A stretch of DNA of 60,703 nt from an uncultured Campylobacterales bacterium. Lineage in GTDB: Bacteria; Campylobacterota; Campylobacteria; Campylobacterales; Sulfurimonadaceae. The notes beneath the pieces were generated by a model that was not told the DNA's origin, made no database searches, and saw nothing but the letters and a program-made list of their open reading frames with translations. Of this stretch, positions 18,707 through 26,766 are shown piece after piece (within the stretch, counting starts at the first letter, position 1; the number at the start of each line of letters is the position of its first letter). The stretch spans positions 1 to 60,703 of the forward strand of contig CAITKP010000080.1 in assembly GCA_903892995.1 (NCBI GenBank), read 5' to 3'. Position numbers and translations under genes: made by a program.

Positions 18707-19947
18707 TGTATGGTCTGACACTAGAGCAAGCCCCTCCCTATAAAGTACCGCTCTTTTATTATCTAGCCGGTGTGGCGTATTTGCTGGTCTTATCACTGCT
18801 GTTAGTGTTCTTACATGTAAAGAACAGATATGATGAGCAGGCGATCGCTATGACGCATATTTTAACACTGGGGTTTTTTACACATGTAATGATGGGAACG
18901 CTTTTTCAGATGGTGCCTGTGATTATCGCTGAGGTCTATAGAAATGTGCAGTTTTTCTCTAAGCTTTTATTTGTCGGTCTCAATCTTGGCATTATCAGTT
19001 TTTCACTATATCTCTTGGGAGCAAATCCTTTTTTTGGTGTGTTTGGAGCGGCTAGCGTAATCGTGTCAGTTCTTTTTTTCTCTCTATACTCTTTACAAAC
19101 TGTACTCAAAACAGAGGATAAAAATCCGTTTGTAAAGACGATCGCAAGTGCGCTGTTTTTTTTATCTCTTGGAGCAATCCTTGGTGGAGTCTCGCTGTTG
19201 CAGTATAGCGGCAAGATGGGTGGTGTATGGCTTGGTGAACTGCATATAAAGATCATGATTTTTGGCTGGGTGTTTTTACTATTTAGCGGAGTTTCATATA
19301 AGATACTCAGTATGTTCTATGTGGCCAAAGAGTACCCCTTGATGATAAAAAATCATTTCTACAGCGTCGTATCAGCTGTGTTGATACTCTCTATATTTGC
19401 GACATTTTTAGAGGCAGAGTTTATACAAACACTACTGAGTATCGCCCTTGCTTGTGTGAGTGGATTTTTTGCGTTTTTAACGATTGTTATACTCAAACAA
19501 AGAAAACGGGCTCGCACAGATGTCACAGTCAACTTTTTTTACTTTGCTATGGGAAATCTGCTCATAGGCTCACTTTTGTGGGTAATCGCCTTAGTATTTA
19601 ATCTCCATCTCGATATTGTTTTAGGCATCCTCTTTGGACTTGGATTTGTATATGGGATCATCAATGCGATGCTTTATAAGATCATCCCCTTTTTAACATG
19701 GTTTCATTTGAGCTCAAGTTTTGTTTATGAAGCGGAGATGGGCAAGGTCATAGAGCTTAAAAAGATGAAAATACAATTTTATCTTTTTGTGTGCAGTTAT
19801 GCACTATTTTTGCTTTCATCTTTGTGGCCTGTTTTGGTGATGCCAGCAGCATCGGTTTTTCTGCTTTCAAGCTTGCTTTTGGTATTTAATGTGATGAGCG
19901 GATATCTTTACTACAAAAAGATGATTATAAAAGCGCTAAAAAATTGA
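18706..19947 (+). CDS. Polytopic membrane protein, haem-copper-oxidase-subunit-I/NnrS-like
   Basis: 413-residue integral membrane protein with about twelve membrane segments. Histidines placed in or near helices (MTHILTLGFFTHVMMGTLFQ, GELHIKIMIFGWVF, IPFLTWFHLSS) recall the haem-copper oxidase subunit I/NnrS type of fold. I do not see the complete cbb3 or NorB ligand set. With the hemerythrin, DUF2249 and Crp/Fnr genes, a role in NO or oxygen tolerance is plausible but not shown. The start ATG overlaps the DUF2249 stop by one base. Confidence 0.65.
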   Translation: MYGLTLEQAPPYKVPLFYYLAGVAYLLVLSLLLVFLHVKNRYDEQAIAMTHILTLGFFTHVMMGTLFQMVPVIIAEVYRNVQFFSKLLFVGLNLGIISFSLYLLGANPFFGVFGAASVIVSVLFFSLYSLQTVLKTEDKNPFVKTIASALFFLSLGAILGGVSLLQYSGKMGGVWLGELHIKIMIFGWVFLLFSGVSYKILSMFYVAKEYPLMIKNHFYSVVSAVLILSIFATFLEAEFIQTLLSIALACVSGFFAFLTIVILKQRKRARTDVTVNFFYFAMGNLLIGSLLWVIALVFNLHLDIVLGILFGLGFVYGIINAMLYKIIPFLTWFHLSSSFVYEAEMGKVIELKKMKIQFYLFVCSYALFLLSSLWPVLVMPAASVFLLSSLLLVFNVMSGYLYYKKMIIKALKN

Positions 19948-19986
19948 GACTTTTTAATCCTATTTTCTTTTGGTAAACAATGCGAT

Positions 19987-19996
19987 ACAAAATTGT
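19987..19996. promoter_or_regulatory. ACA-W4-TGT palindrome upstream of nifB
   Basis: ACAAAATTGT, followed by C, centred about 63 bp upstream of the transcription start predicted from the nifB -24/-12-like element. It is one of five such palindromes found in intergenic regions upstream of nif-region promoters here. Confidence 0.5.
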
Positions 19997-20028
19997 CACT
20001 CTTTCAATGAAAATCTTTACAATAGCTC

Positions 20029-20047
20029 TAGAACACCAATTGCATAA
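20029..20047 (+). promoter_or_regulatory. Sigma54-like -24/-12 element, nifB operon
   Basis: TAGAACA-CCAA-TTGCATAA. The -12 GC is at 20042-20043, predicting a start near 20055 and a leader of about 106 nt. It matches the Campylobacterota sigma54 form GGAACA-N4-TTGC except for A in place of the first G. A hairpin (CTAAGG...CCTTTAG, 20119-20140) lies in the leader. Confidence 0.6.
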
Positions 20048-20161
20048 CTCATTACAATAAATGATTGTAGCTACATTATGCAAAATCATTTGAATTCCAA
20101 TAAAATTAATAGTTTATACTAAGGGATTTTATTCCTTTAGCATGTAAATAAAGGAAACTAA

Positions 20162-21580
20162 ATGAGTTGTAGTTCAAGCAATCCAGCAGAGGCTTTTATG
20201 CCTCAAGATATTCAAGATAAAATTCATAATCACCCATGTTACTCAGAGGGCGCACACCATCATTATGCACGTATTCACGTAGCAGTTGCACCTGCATGTA
20301 ATATCCAGTGTAACTACTGTAACCGCAAATATGATTGCTCAAATGAGAGCCGTCCAGGAGTTACAAGCGAGCGACTTTCTCCTGAAGAATCTGCAAAAAA
20401 AGTGATGTATGTAGGCGGTGAAGTACAGCGTTTAAGCGTACTTGGAATCGCGGGTCCAGGGGATGCGCTTGCAAATCCGAAAAAGACTTTCGAGACATTT
20501 AGACTTGTGCGTGACAAAGCGCCAGATTTAAAACTTTGTCTCTCAACAAACGGTTTGGAGCTTCCAGCTTTTGTAGATGAGATGGTGAAATACAACATTG
20601 ACCATATTACAGTCACAATAAATTCCGTTGATACAACAGGTGAGATTGGTTCAAAAATCTATCCTTGGATTTTTTATAATAACAAACGTATCTATGGAAA
20701 AGAAGCGGCACAAATCCTTTTAGAGCGTCAATTAGAGGGGATGAAAAAGTGTGTTGAAAATGGGATACTTATCAAAGCAAACTCTGTTTTGATTCCAGGG
20801 ATCAACGACAAACACCTTCCAGAAGTCTCTCGTAAACTAAAAGAGATAGGCGTGTTTTTACATAACATCATGCCAATCATTTCCGAGCCTGAGCATGGAA
20901 CTGCGTTTGGTTTAGGTGGCATACCAAGTGCGACAGATCAAGAGCAGATGGCAGTGCAAGAAGCGTGTGGAATGGATATGAAACTGATGCAACACTGCCG
21001 CCAATGTCGTGCTGATGCTGTTGGACTTATCGGTGAAGATAGAGGGCAGGAGTTTACTAAAAACGTATTTTCTGAGATGAGTTTTGATGATTTGGAAAAA
21101 CATTACAACATCAAAGCACGTCAAGAGTCTCAAGCAAAAATCGAAGAGTTCCGTTTCTTCTTAGATCGCGCAAATGAACGTGTTCGCAAAGAAAAAGAGG
21201 AACTAAGCTCCGATGGCAACACTATTTTAGTCGCGGTTACAACAGCAGGCGAGGGGATGATAAACCAACACTTTGGTTCTGTGAGAGAGTTTTTGATCTA
21301 TGAAGCGGGCGACAAAGGGATCCGTTTTATCCACCATAGAAAACTTGATTATGAATACTGTGCAGGGCCAGATGGTGCAAATCCTCTTGCGCCGATTTTG
21401 GAAAAACTCAAAGATGTGAAGCTGATTTTGACAGCAAAAATCGGCGGTTGCCCTCAAGATGACCTCACTCGTGCTGGACTTATTGCAGATCAAAGTTATG
21501 CTTTTGAGCCTATTGAGATTTCAGTGTTAAAAGCAACAAGAAAATATTTTAACCTACCAGAAGAGATGGAAGGGAATTAA
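20162..21580 (+). CDS. nifB: Nitrogenase cofactor biosynthesis protein NifB
   Basis: NifB builds the NifB-co [8Fe-9S-C] precursor of FeMo-co by radical SAM chemistry. 472 residues. The SAM cluster cysteines C46, C50 and C53 are in CNIQCNYC, followed by NRKYDCSNESRPGVTS, which is diagnostic of NifB. The C-terminal third (about 345-460, ILVAVTTAGEGMINQHFG) is the fused NifX-like cofactor-binding domain, so this is the two-domain form. It is the first gene of the nifB-nifV-GNAT run, with nifV 4 bp downstream. Confidence 0.98.
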   Translation: MSCSSSNPAEAFMPQDIQDKIHNHPCYSEGAHHHYARIHVAVAPACNIQCNYCNRKYDCSNESRPGVTSERLSPEESAKKVMYVGGEVQRLSVLGIAGPGDALANPKKTFETFRLVRDKAPDLKLCLSTNGLELPAFVDEMVKYNIDHITVTINSVDTTGEIGSKIYPWIFYNNKRIYGKEAAQILLERQLEGMKKCVENGILIKANSVLIPGINDKHLPEVSRKLKEIGVFLHNIMPIISEPEHGTAFGLGGIPSATDQEQMAVQEACGMDMKLMQHCRQCRADAVGLIGEDRGQEFTKNVFSEMSFDDLEKHYNIKARQESQAKIEEFRFFLDRANERVRKEKEELSSDGNTILVAVTTAGEGMINQHFGSVREFLIYEAGDKGIRFIHHRKLDYEYCAGPDGANPLAPILEKLKDVKLILTAKIGGCPQDDLTRAGLIADQSYAFEPIEISVLKATRKYFNLPEEMEGN

Positions 21581-21584
21581 CAAG

Positions 21585-22697
21585 ATGTTAATCAACGACA
21601 CGACACTTCGTGATGGCGAACAAGCCCCTTACGTAGCGTTTAATACAAGAGAAAAGCTCATCATTGCACAACATCTTGTAGCGTGTGGTACTGATGAATT
21701 AGAGATCGGCATCCCAGCTATGGGAGTAAAAGAGCAAGAGGATATAAAAGAACTCCTCTCTCTTGGACTTGGTGTACGTATGATGACGTGGAACCGTGCA
21801 AAAATGAGTGATCTTGAAGCCTCTTTGGAGTGTGGTGTCAAAGCAGTTGATCTTTCTATTCCTATCTCAGATATTTTGATAGATGTAAAGTTTGGCGGAA
21901 ATAAAAAAGCGATGCTTCGTGAACTCGAAACTGCGATTATTACTGCAAAACAAGAGGGACTTTTTGTATGTATCGGTGGTGAGGACAGCTCACGCGGATC
22001 GCAAGAGTTTATCAAAGAGGTAATGACTTTAGGGCGTGAACTTGGAGCTGATCGTTTTCGCTATTGCGATACGGTTGGAATCATGACACCGACGCAAGTC
22101 TATAAAGATATCAAAGAGTTGACATCTTTAAATATCATGCCTATCGAGATGCACACGCATAACGATTTTGGTCTTGCAAATGCAAATGCGCTCAGTGGAC
22201 TTGACGCGGGAGCAATAAGTGTAAATACAACGGTCATCGGTTTAGGAGAGCGAGCTGGAAACGCTTCGTTTGAGCAGATAAGTATGGCACTCAAGCACCT
22301 TTATGGACAGACCCGTCCTATTGACACGCTTGGTATGAGAAATCTTGCGCTCATCGTCGCAAGTGCAGCTGGGATAACTCTCTCCCCTAGCGCACCGATA
22401 GTCGGTGAGCATATATTTTCTCATGAGAGCGGAGTCCATGCAGATGGGATGATGAAAAATGGCAGTGCATATGAGCCTTTTGGCGCGGAAGAAGTGGGTT
22501 TTATACGTGAGTTTCCAATAGGAAAACACTCAGGAACAGGCACGATTTTGTATCACTTAAAACAGCTGGGAATAAGTGCTCAAAAAGAGACACTACAAAA
22601 TCTTCTTCCTCATATTCGAGAGATTGTCACTTCACGTAAAAGAGTCTTAAATGACAATGAACTTGTCACTCTCTATAAAGAGGCTTTATGTTTATAG
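21585..22697 (+). CDS. nifV: Homocitrate synthase
   Basis: NifV condenses acetyl-CoA and 2-oxoglutarate to homocitrate, the organic ligand of FeMo-co. 370 residues. DTTLRDGEQAP lies at the N terminus, the metal-binding HTHNDFGLANANAL lies near residue 188, and GERAGN follows. The start is 4 bp after nifB and the end overlaps the GNAT gene by 10 bp. Position between nifB and other nif genes favours NifV over a leucine- or lysine-pathway homologue. Confidence 0.95.
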   Translation: MLINDTTLRDGEQAPYVAFNTREKLIIAQHLVACGTDELEIGIPAMGVKEQEDIKELLSLGLGVRMMTWNRAKMSDLEASLECGVKAVDLSIPISDILIDVKFGGNKKAMLRELETAIITAKQEGLFVCIGGEDSSRGSQEFIKEVMTLGRELGADRFRYCDTVGIMTPTQVYKDIKELTSLNIMPIEMHTHNDFGLANANALSGLDAGAISVNTTVIGLGERAGNASFEQISMALKHLYGQTRPIDTLGMRNLALIVASAAGITLSPSAPIVGEHIFSHESGVHADGMMKNGSAYEPFGAEEVGFIREFPIGKHSGTGTILYHLKQLGISAQKETLQNLLPHIREIVTSRKRVLNDNELVTLYKEALCL

Positions 22698-23515
22698 GAT
22701 GGCTCAAATTCGCAGATGTCAGCGAGCTTGTGAATATTTCAGAGGAGGTCGGTTGGCTTCTTGATGGCTATCATGTAAAACTGATGATGATGCACGCTCC
22801 TCATCTGTGTTATGGCGCGTATGATGATGGAAAACTCATCGGTGCGATTATGGCTATAGTTTTTGAAAAATCGGTGATGATAAAATATTTCATGGTACGA
22901 CCAACACACCAAAAGCAGGGAATTGGACGTAGATTATTCGAGACTTTATTTGGTGTTTTGGAAAATGATTATAAGCGTTTATACCTTCATGCAAATCCCG
23001 CAATGGTTAAGTTTTTTGAAAACTATGGATTTAGTGCGAAGATGGAGGTCGGTCGATTTTTAAATGTGGGAAAAGTGCCTCCATTTAACTTTACAAATGC
23101 CCATGCAAAAGAGCTTGATGGAAACAATTTTGAAGCGATAATCGCTCAAATAGATAAAGAAACCTTTGGTGAAAACAGAATGGAGTTTTTACTCGATGAG
23201 ATGGAGCGCACAAGCTCTTTAAAACTCTCATTGCAAAATGGATTTCAGCATTCAAGCATAGTAAATGCACGTAGTGTATATCTTGGTCCTTGGCAGGTTC
23301 GCAAAGGTTATGAAGATGAAGCTGAGAAGATGATGCGAGGTGTGCTTTATTTTAGAGGACTTAAAAAAGTGGTCGCAGATATTCCACTTGGTGTAAAAGA
23401 TGTCGTCACTTTATATGAAAAGTACCATTTTCAAAATAAACAGCGTTTCATCCACATGGCCCGTGGAGAAGAGATGAATGTTCGTTTTGAAAATATTTAT
23501 GCCTTTTCATTGTAA
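22688..23515 (+). CDS. GNAT-type N-acetyltransferase in nifB operon
   Basis: 275-residue protein with a GNAT acetyl-CoA-binding motif VRPTHQKQGIGRRLFETLF near residue 75; the C-terminal half (from about 150) looks like a second, degenerate GNAT fold. It overlaps nifV by 10 bp. It is one of three GNAT proteins in the nif region (also in 24080-25579 and 47264-47920). GNATs are known in some nif clusters, but the substrate is unknown. Confidence 0.8.
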   Translation: MFIGWLKFADVSELVNISEEVGWLLDGYHVKLMMMHAPHLCYGAYDDGKLIGAIMAIVFEKSVMIKYFMVRPTHQKQGIGRRLFETLFGVLENDYKRLYLHANPAMVKFFENYGFSAKMEVGRFLNVGKVPPFNFTNAHAKELDGNNFEAIIAQIDKETFGENRMEFLLDEMERTSSLKLSLQNGFQHSSIVNARSVYLGPWQVRKGYEDEAEKMMRGVLYFRGLKKVVADIPLGVKDVVTLYEKYHFQNKQRFIHMARGEEMNVRFENIYAFSL

Positions 23516-23542
23516 CAATTAAATATCACTTTAGGAGAAAAA

Positions 23543-23737
23543 ATGTCACAAGATCCATCAGAATTAAAAAGAGAGTTGGCAAAACTCAAACGTCTAGCAG
23601 TTGAGATCGCTTCAGAGATTCACGATATTGTAGAAGATACATTATGGACGGATTATGTAAAGATGCCAGAGTTAGCAGAGAAGCTCAAACTTGCGGTACA
23701 AGAAGCAAATGAGTTTAAAGCAGCAAACGGCTTGTAA
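23543..23737 (+). CDS. Small helical CCE_0567-like nif-associated protein
   Basis: 64-residue protein predicted to be a helical hairpin (SELKRELAKLKRLAVEIASEIHDIVEDTLWTDYVKMPELAEKLKLA...). The EIHDIVED...W segment resembles the small CCE_0567-type metalloproteins found beside nifB in many diazotrophs. It is preceded by a good ribosome site (AGGAG) and lies 27 bp after the GNAT gene. Function unknown. Confidence 0.75.
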   Translation: MSQDPSELKRELAKLKRLAVEIASEIHDIVEDTLWTDYVKMPELAEKLKLAVQEANEFKAANGL

Positions 23738-23811
23738 GCCGTTTTTGCAAGAGGATGATTTTATAAATAGTGCTTTGGCATTGTGTGTAAAATTATCAGG
23801 GGAGCTTATGT

Positions 23812-24087
23812 ATGTATGACAAAGAAAAAGTCCTTGAGATGGAGGTCTGTGCGTGTGGCGCAAAAAACGTCGCACAGGCGATTGAGATCTTTGGCGATAC
23901 TGCTTTACCCTTTAAAAAAGCAAAAAAACTTGTAACAGAGTGCAATAAAAGCTGTTGTCGTGGAGTGCTGATGAAGCTTTTTGATATGAATCAATATGGA
24001 CGTTTTGATTATGATGAGATTGCTTATTTGATAGAGCAAAGAGCTGAGCGAATCAAAAGATTGGGCATGGGAGATGAAGATGAATAA
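23812..24087 (+). CDS. Small cysteine protein, BFD-like [2Fe-2S] candidate
   Basis: 91 residues with C13-x-C15 and C44-x3-C48-C49 (CAC...CNKSCC), similar to the CxC...CxxC arrangement of BFD-like [2Fe-2S] domains but with altered spacing. Ribosome site GGGGAG at 23799-23804. It lies between the CCE_0567-like gene and the LRR gene, whose start it overlaps. A role as an iron-sulfur donor or carrier for NifB is an inference from context. Confidence 0.65.
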   Translation: MYDKEKVLEMEVCACGAKNVAQAIEIFGDTALPFKKAKKLVTECNKSCCRGVLMKLFDMNQYGRFDYDEIAYLIEQRAERIKRLGMGDEDE

Positions 24088-25579
24088 GAGCGAACAAGAG
24101 TTAAAAGATTGGCTCCTTTGGCATAATTGCATCGATGAAAATATTGATTCTTTAGCAAATATAGTGCGTCTTGATCTCAGCGGCAAAAAGATTGAAGAGC
24201 TTCCTGAAAATTTTGGACTTCTTTGTAATCTTATTGTTTTAAATCTCGCAAACAATAGATTGAGAGTTTTTCCAGATTCACTAAAAGAGCTATCTAAACT
24301 CACAAACATCGATATGAGAAGAAACAGTTTTGAGCAGTTACCAAGCGTTTTGCAATATATGCCGCTGCGCTCCATCAATGCAAGTGCAAACAGACTAAGC
24401 GATGTTTTTATACTTCAAAAATGCTTACATGTAAGGGTTTTAGACCTTAGTGGCAATCTTTTAAAAAGTTTAGATAACTCTCTTGATGAGGAGAATGAAA
24501 TTCGTACACTCAACCTCTCATCAAACCTTTTGCACGATATGAAAACTGTATTTCCTTTATTGAAAAATGTAGAGAGACTCAATCTAAGCGAAAATCTTTT
24601 AAAAGTTATTCCATCAACTGTTGGCGAACTGCTCTCTTTAGAGGAAATAAATCTCTCTTATAATGAGATAGAAATGATAGATAGTGCATTCTTTGATTTG
24701 GATCTAGTTGAAGTAGATTTGAGCTCAAATCAGCTCCGTAATCTGCATCTTTCTTCACTTATAGAGCTTGAAAAAATAGTTTTAGATGAGAATCCTTTTG
24801 AAAAGTTAGATGTAGATTTTAGCTTTGCTCCCTATTTAAGAGCGCTTTCGTGTGATGGTTGTGGTTTAAAAGAGTTTTTACTTCCTCAATCTGAGGAGAT
24901 AGAGCTGTTATGTTACTCTGAAAATGAGATAACAGCTCTTCCAAAAGAGATAGAGCGATACACCAAACTCAAAGAGCTTGATATTGATGAAAACAGAATC
25001 GTCGATTTGCCAGACTCTTTGGCAAATCTCACTTACTTGGAGATCTTATACGTAAATGGCAACCCACTCAGTATGGAGGCAAAAAAAGTGATAACAATAC
25101 TAGACCCAGAAATTTGTGACTTAAATATGAAAACAGGAATCACAATAGAAAAAGCAGCGAAGAATGATCTTCCAGAGATGGCACAGCTATTGAGTGTTTT
25201 GTTCGCAATAGAGTCAGATTTTACGATTGACTACAGCAAACAGCTCTCAGGCATTACCCGACTTTTTCTTCATGAAAGCAGTGACCTGCTTGTAGCAAAA
25301 TATGAGGAGAAAGTGGTAGGAATGGTGACTATGCAGCGTCTCATCTCAAGTGCTGAGGGGGATTATGTCGGACAGATAGAGGATTTAGTTGTGTGTGAAG
25401 AGTACAGAAAAATGGGAGTAGGAAGCCGTCTTATCAATAAAATGCGAAGTATGGCAATCGATTACGGATACAAACGAATCCAACTCGCAGCCGATGTTGA
25501 TAACGCCAACGCCTTAGCCTTTTACAGTAGAAGAGGATTCAAAAAGACTCATCTAAACATCTATCACTATGTCGTTTAA
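24080..25579 (+). CDS. Leucine-rich-repeat protein fused to a GNAT acetyltransferase domain
   Basis: About 499 residues. Residues 20-345 are LRRs of the form LxxLxLxxNxLxxLP; the last ~150 residues are a GNAT domain with acetyl-CoA motif EEYRKMGVGSRLINKM and the C-terminal AFYSRRGFKKTH. ATG 24080 fits GGGAG at 24069-24073; an in-frame ATG at 24074 is closer to it. It overlaps the upstream gene by 8 bp and ends the nifB block. LRR or LRV proteins beside nifB are known in some diazotrophs; the fusion with GNAT is unusual. Contains one TTACATGTAA (24425-24434). Confidence 0.85.
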   Translation: MNKSEQELKDWLLWHNCIDENIDSLANIVRLDLSGKKIEELPENFGLLCNLIVLNLANNRLRVFPDSLKELSKLTNIDMRRNSFEQLPSVLQYMPLRSINASANRLSDVFILQKCLHVRVLDLSGNLLKSLDNSLDEENEIRTLNLSSNLLHDMKTVFPLLKNVERLNLSENLLKVIPSTVGELLSLEEINLSYNEIEMIDSAFFDLDLVEVDLSSNQLRNLHLSSLIELEKIVLDENPFEKLDVDFSFAPYLRALSCDGCGLKEFLLPQSEEIELLCYSENEITALPKEIERYTKLKELDIDENRIVDLPDSLANLTYLEILYVNGNPLSMEAKKVITILDPEICDLNMKTGITIEKAAKNDLPEMAQLLSVLFAIESDFTIDYSKQLSGITRLFLHESSDLLVAKYEEKVVGMVTMQRLISSAEGDYVGQIEDLVVCEEYRKMGVGSRLINKMRSMAIDYGYKRIQLAADVDNANALAFYSRRGFKKTHLNIYHYVV

Positions 25580-25580
25580 A

Positions 25581-25598
25581 AGGCTTACATGTAAGCCT
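25581..25598. terminator. 18-bp perfect palindrome between convergent genes
   Basis: AGGCTTACATGTAAGCCT, a perfect palindrome with the 10-bp core TTACATGTAA, placed in the 29-bp gap between the nifB-block LRR gene and the defence operon. As RNA it could form a short hairpin from either strand. It marks the left edge of the defence operon. Confidence 0.5.
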
Positions 25599-25608
25599 TG
25601 AGAGCTAG

Positions 25609-26766
25609 CTAAATTAAAACAAGTTCCTCATCTTTATCATCATATCTGTAGTTTAAAATATCTCCTGTTATGATAAAATCAAGAGCTTGTTCAACAACTA
25701 CAAGCGGTACAACAAACCATTCCCTTGGCATGTATCGGACACCATCATCTCCAAAAATGTCTATATTGAGACAAACTTTTCCAAAGAATTTATGAATGAG
25801 CTGTTCAAATTTTTGTGTGTTTATATTGTAGGTTTCATAAACACTTACAATTCTCACTGGTGCCATCAGATATGTTGGTTCATTGATAGCATTTTGAACT
25901 CTTTCTTTGACAGGAATCGTTGAATAACCAATTTTATATAAGCTTTTTATGGAGGATATTTTTTCATCTGTGCTTAGAGACTCAAGTATGTAGATATACC
26001 CGCTTTTTTCATCTTTTTCATTGACTTCATAGAGTCCTTCAAAATTTGTTTCATCATACTCACTTACCCGTTTGCCATGTTTATAAAGTTCAGCGGAAAG
26101 AGAACGAAGAAGCATATCTGACTCTGTGCCATTTTCAAATATGAGCTTAAGTCTAGCATTTGTTTTTCCACCACTTTTAATCTGTTCTCCTACATCTGCG
26201 ACATAAAGTAAAACACCTTTGAGTATAAAGTAGTAGCCTTTTTTAATTTGCTGTTCATTTTGAAACTTCACAACCTTCCTGATGCCAGTTCTTAATTCCT
26301 CTTGCACTTTCATAAAAAGATGCTCATATTGAGTGAAATCTTTACAAGGTTTTCTTGATGCTACATATTCTGGCATCGTAGTCTCTTTTTGTTTTGGAAC
26401 ATTTTTTAAAGTAAATATATCATCTTCATTTTGATTTCCAAGCAAACCAAAAACATCATCATTTAAAATATCGTCAATAGAGTTTATTTCTACTTTTTGT
26501 AAAATATTAAATTTATCATAAGGCTTTAATGCTTCGATTTTTTCAGGGTTTTCCCGTATTCCTTGAAGTCTTGCATGTAAAGTTCGCTCACTCATATCTG
26601 TTGATTTTTTAGGTTCGTAGCCATTTTTTTCCATAAAAGCATTAATCTCTTCAAAACTGGAAAATAGCCGATCATCTTCACTATAAACTTCTATTTTTGT
26701 TTTTGCTTCATTGAGTAATCCTAGCGGATCATCATTTAGAATTTCATCGAGTGAAAACTCAACCAT
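25609..26766 (-). CDS. GIY-YIG nuclease (T5orf172-type)
   Basis: About 385 residues from ATG 26766 (GTG 26778 is an alternative). The C-terminal domain (about 265-375) has GYIYILES...LYKIGYSTIPVKERVQNA...FEQLIHKFFG...REWFVVP, the T5orf172 variant of the GIY-YIG nuclease fold; the N-terminal 250 residues are unassigned. It overlaps the helicase stop by 8 bp and is the last gene of the operon. It is the best candidate for the DNA-cutting component acting with the helicase. Confidence 0.82.
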   Translation of the reverse strand: MVEFSLDEILNDDPLGLLNEAKTKIEVYSEDDRLFSSFEEINAFMEKNGYEPKKSTDMSERTLHARLQGIRENPEKIEALKPYDKFNILQKVEINSIDDILNDDVFGLLGNQNEDDIFTLKNVPKQKETTMPEYVASRKPCKDFTQYEHLFMKVQEELRTGIRKVVKFQNEQQIKKGYYFILKGVLLYVADVGEQIKSGGKTNARLKLIFENGTESDMLLRSLSAELYKHGKRVSEYDETNFEGLYEVNEKDEKSGYIYILESLSTDEKISSIKSLYKIGYSTIPVKERVQNAINEPTYLMAPVRIVSVYETYNINTQKFEQLIHKFFGKVCLNIDIFGDDGVRYMPREWFVVPLVVVEQALDFIITGDILNYRYDDKDEELVLI

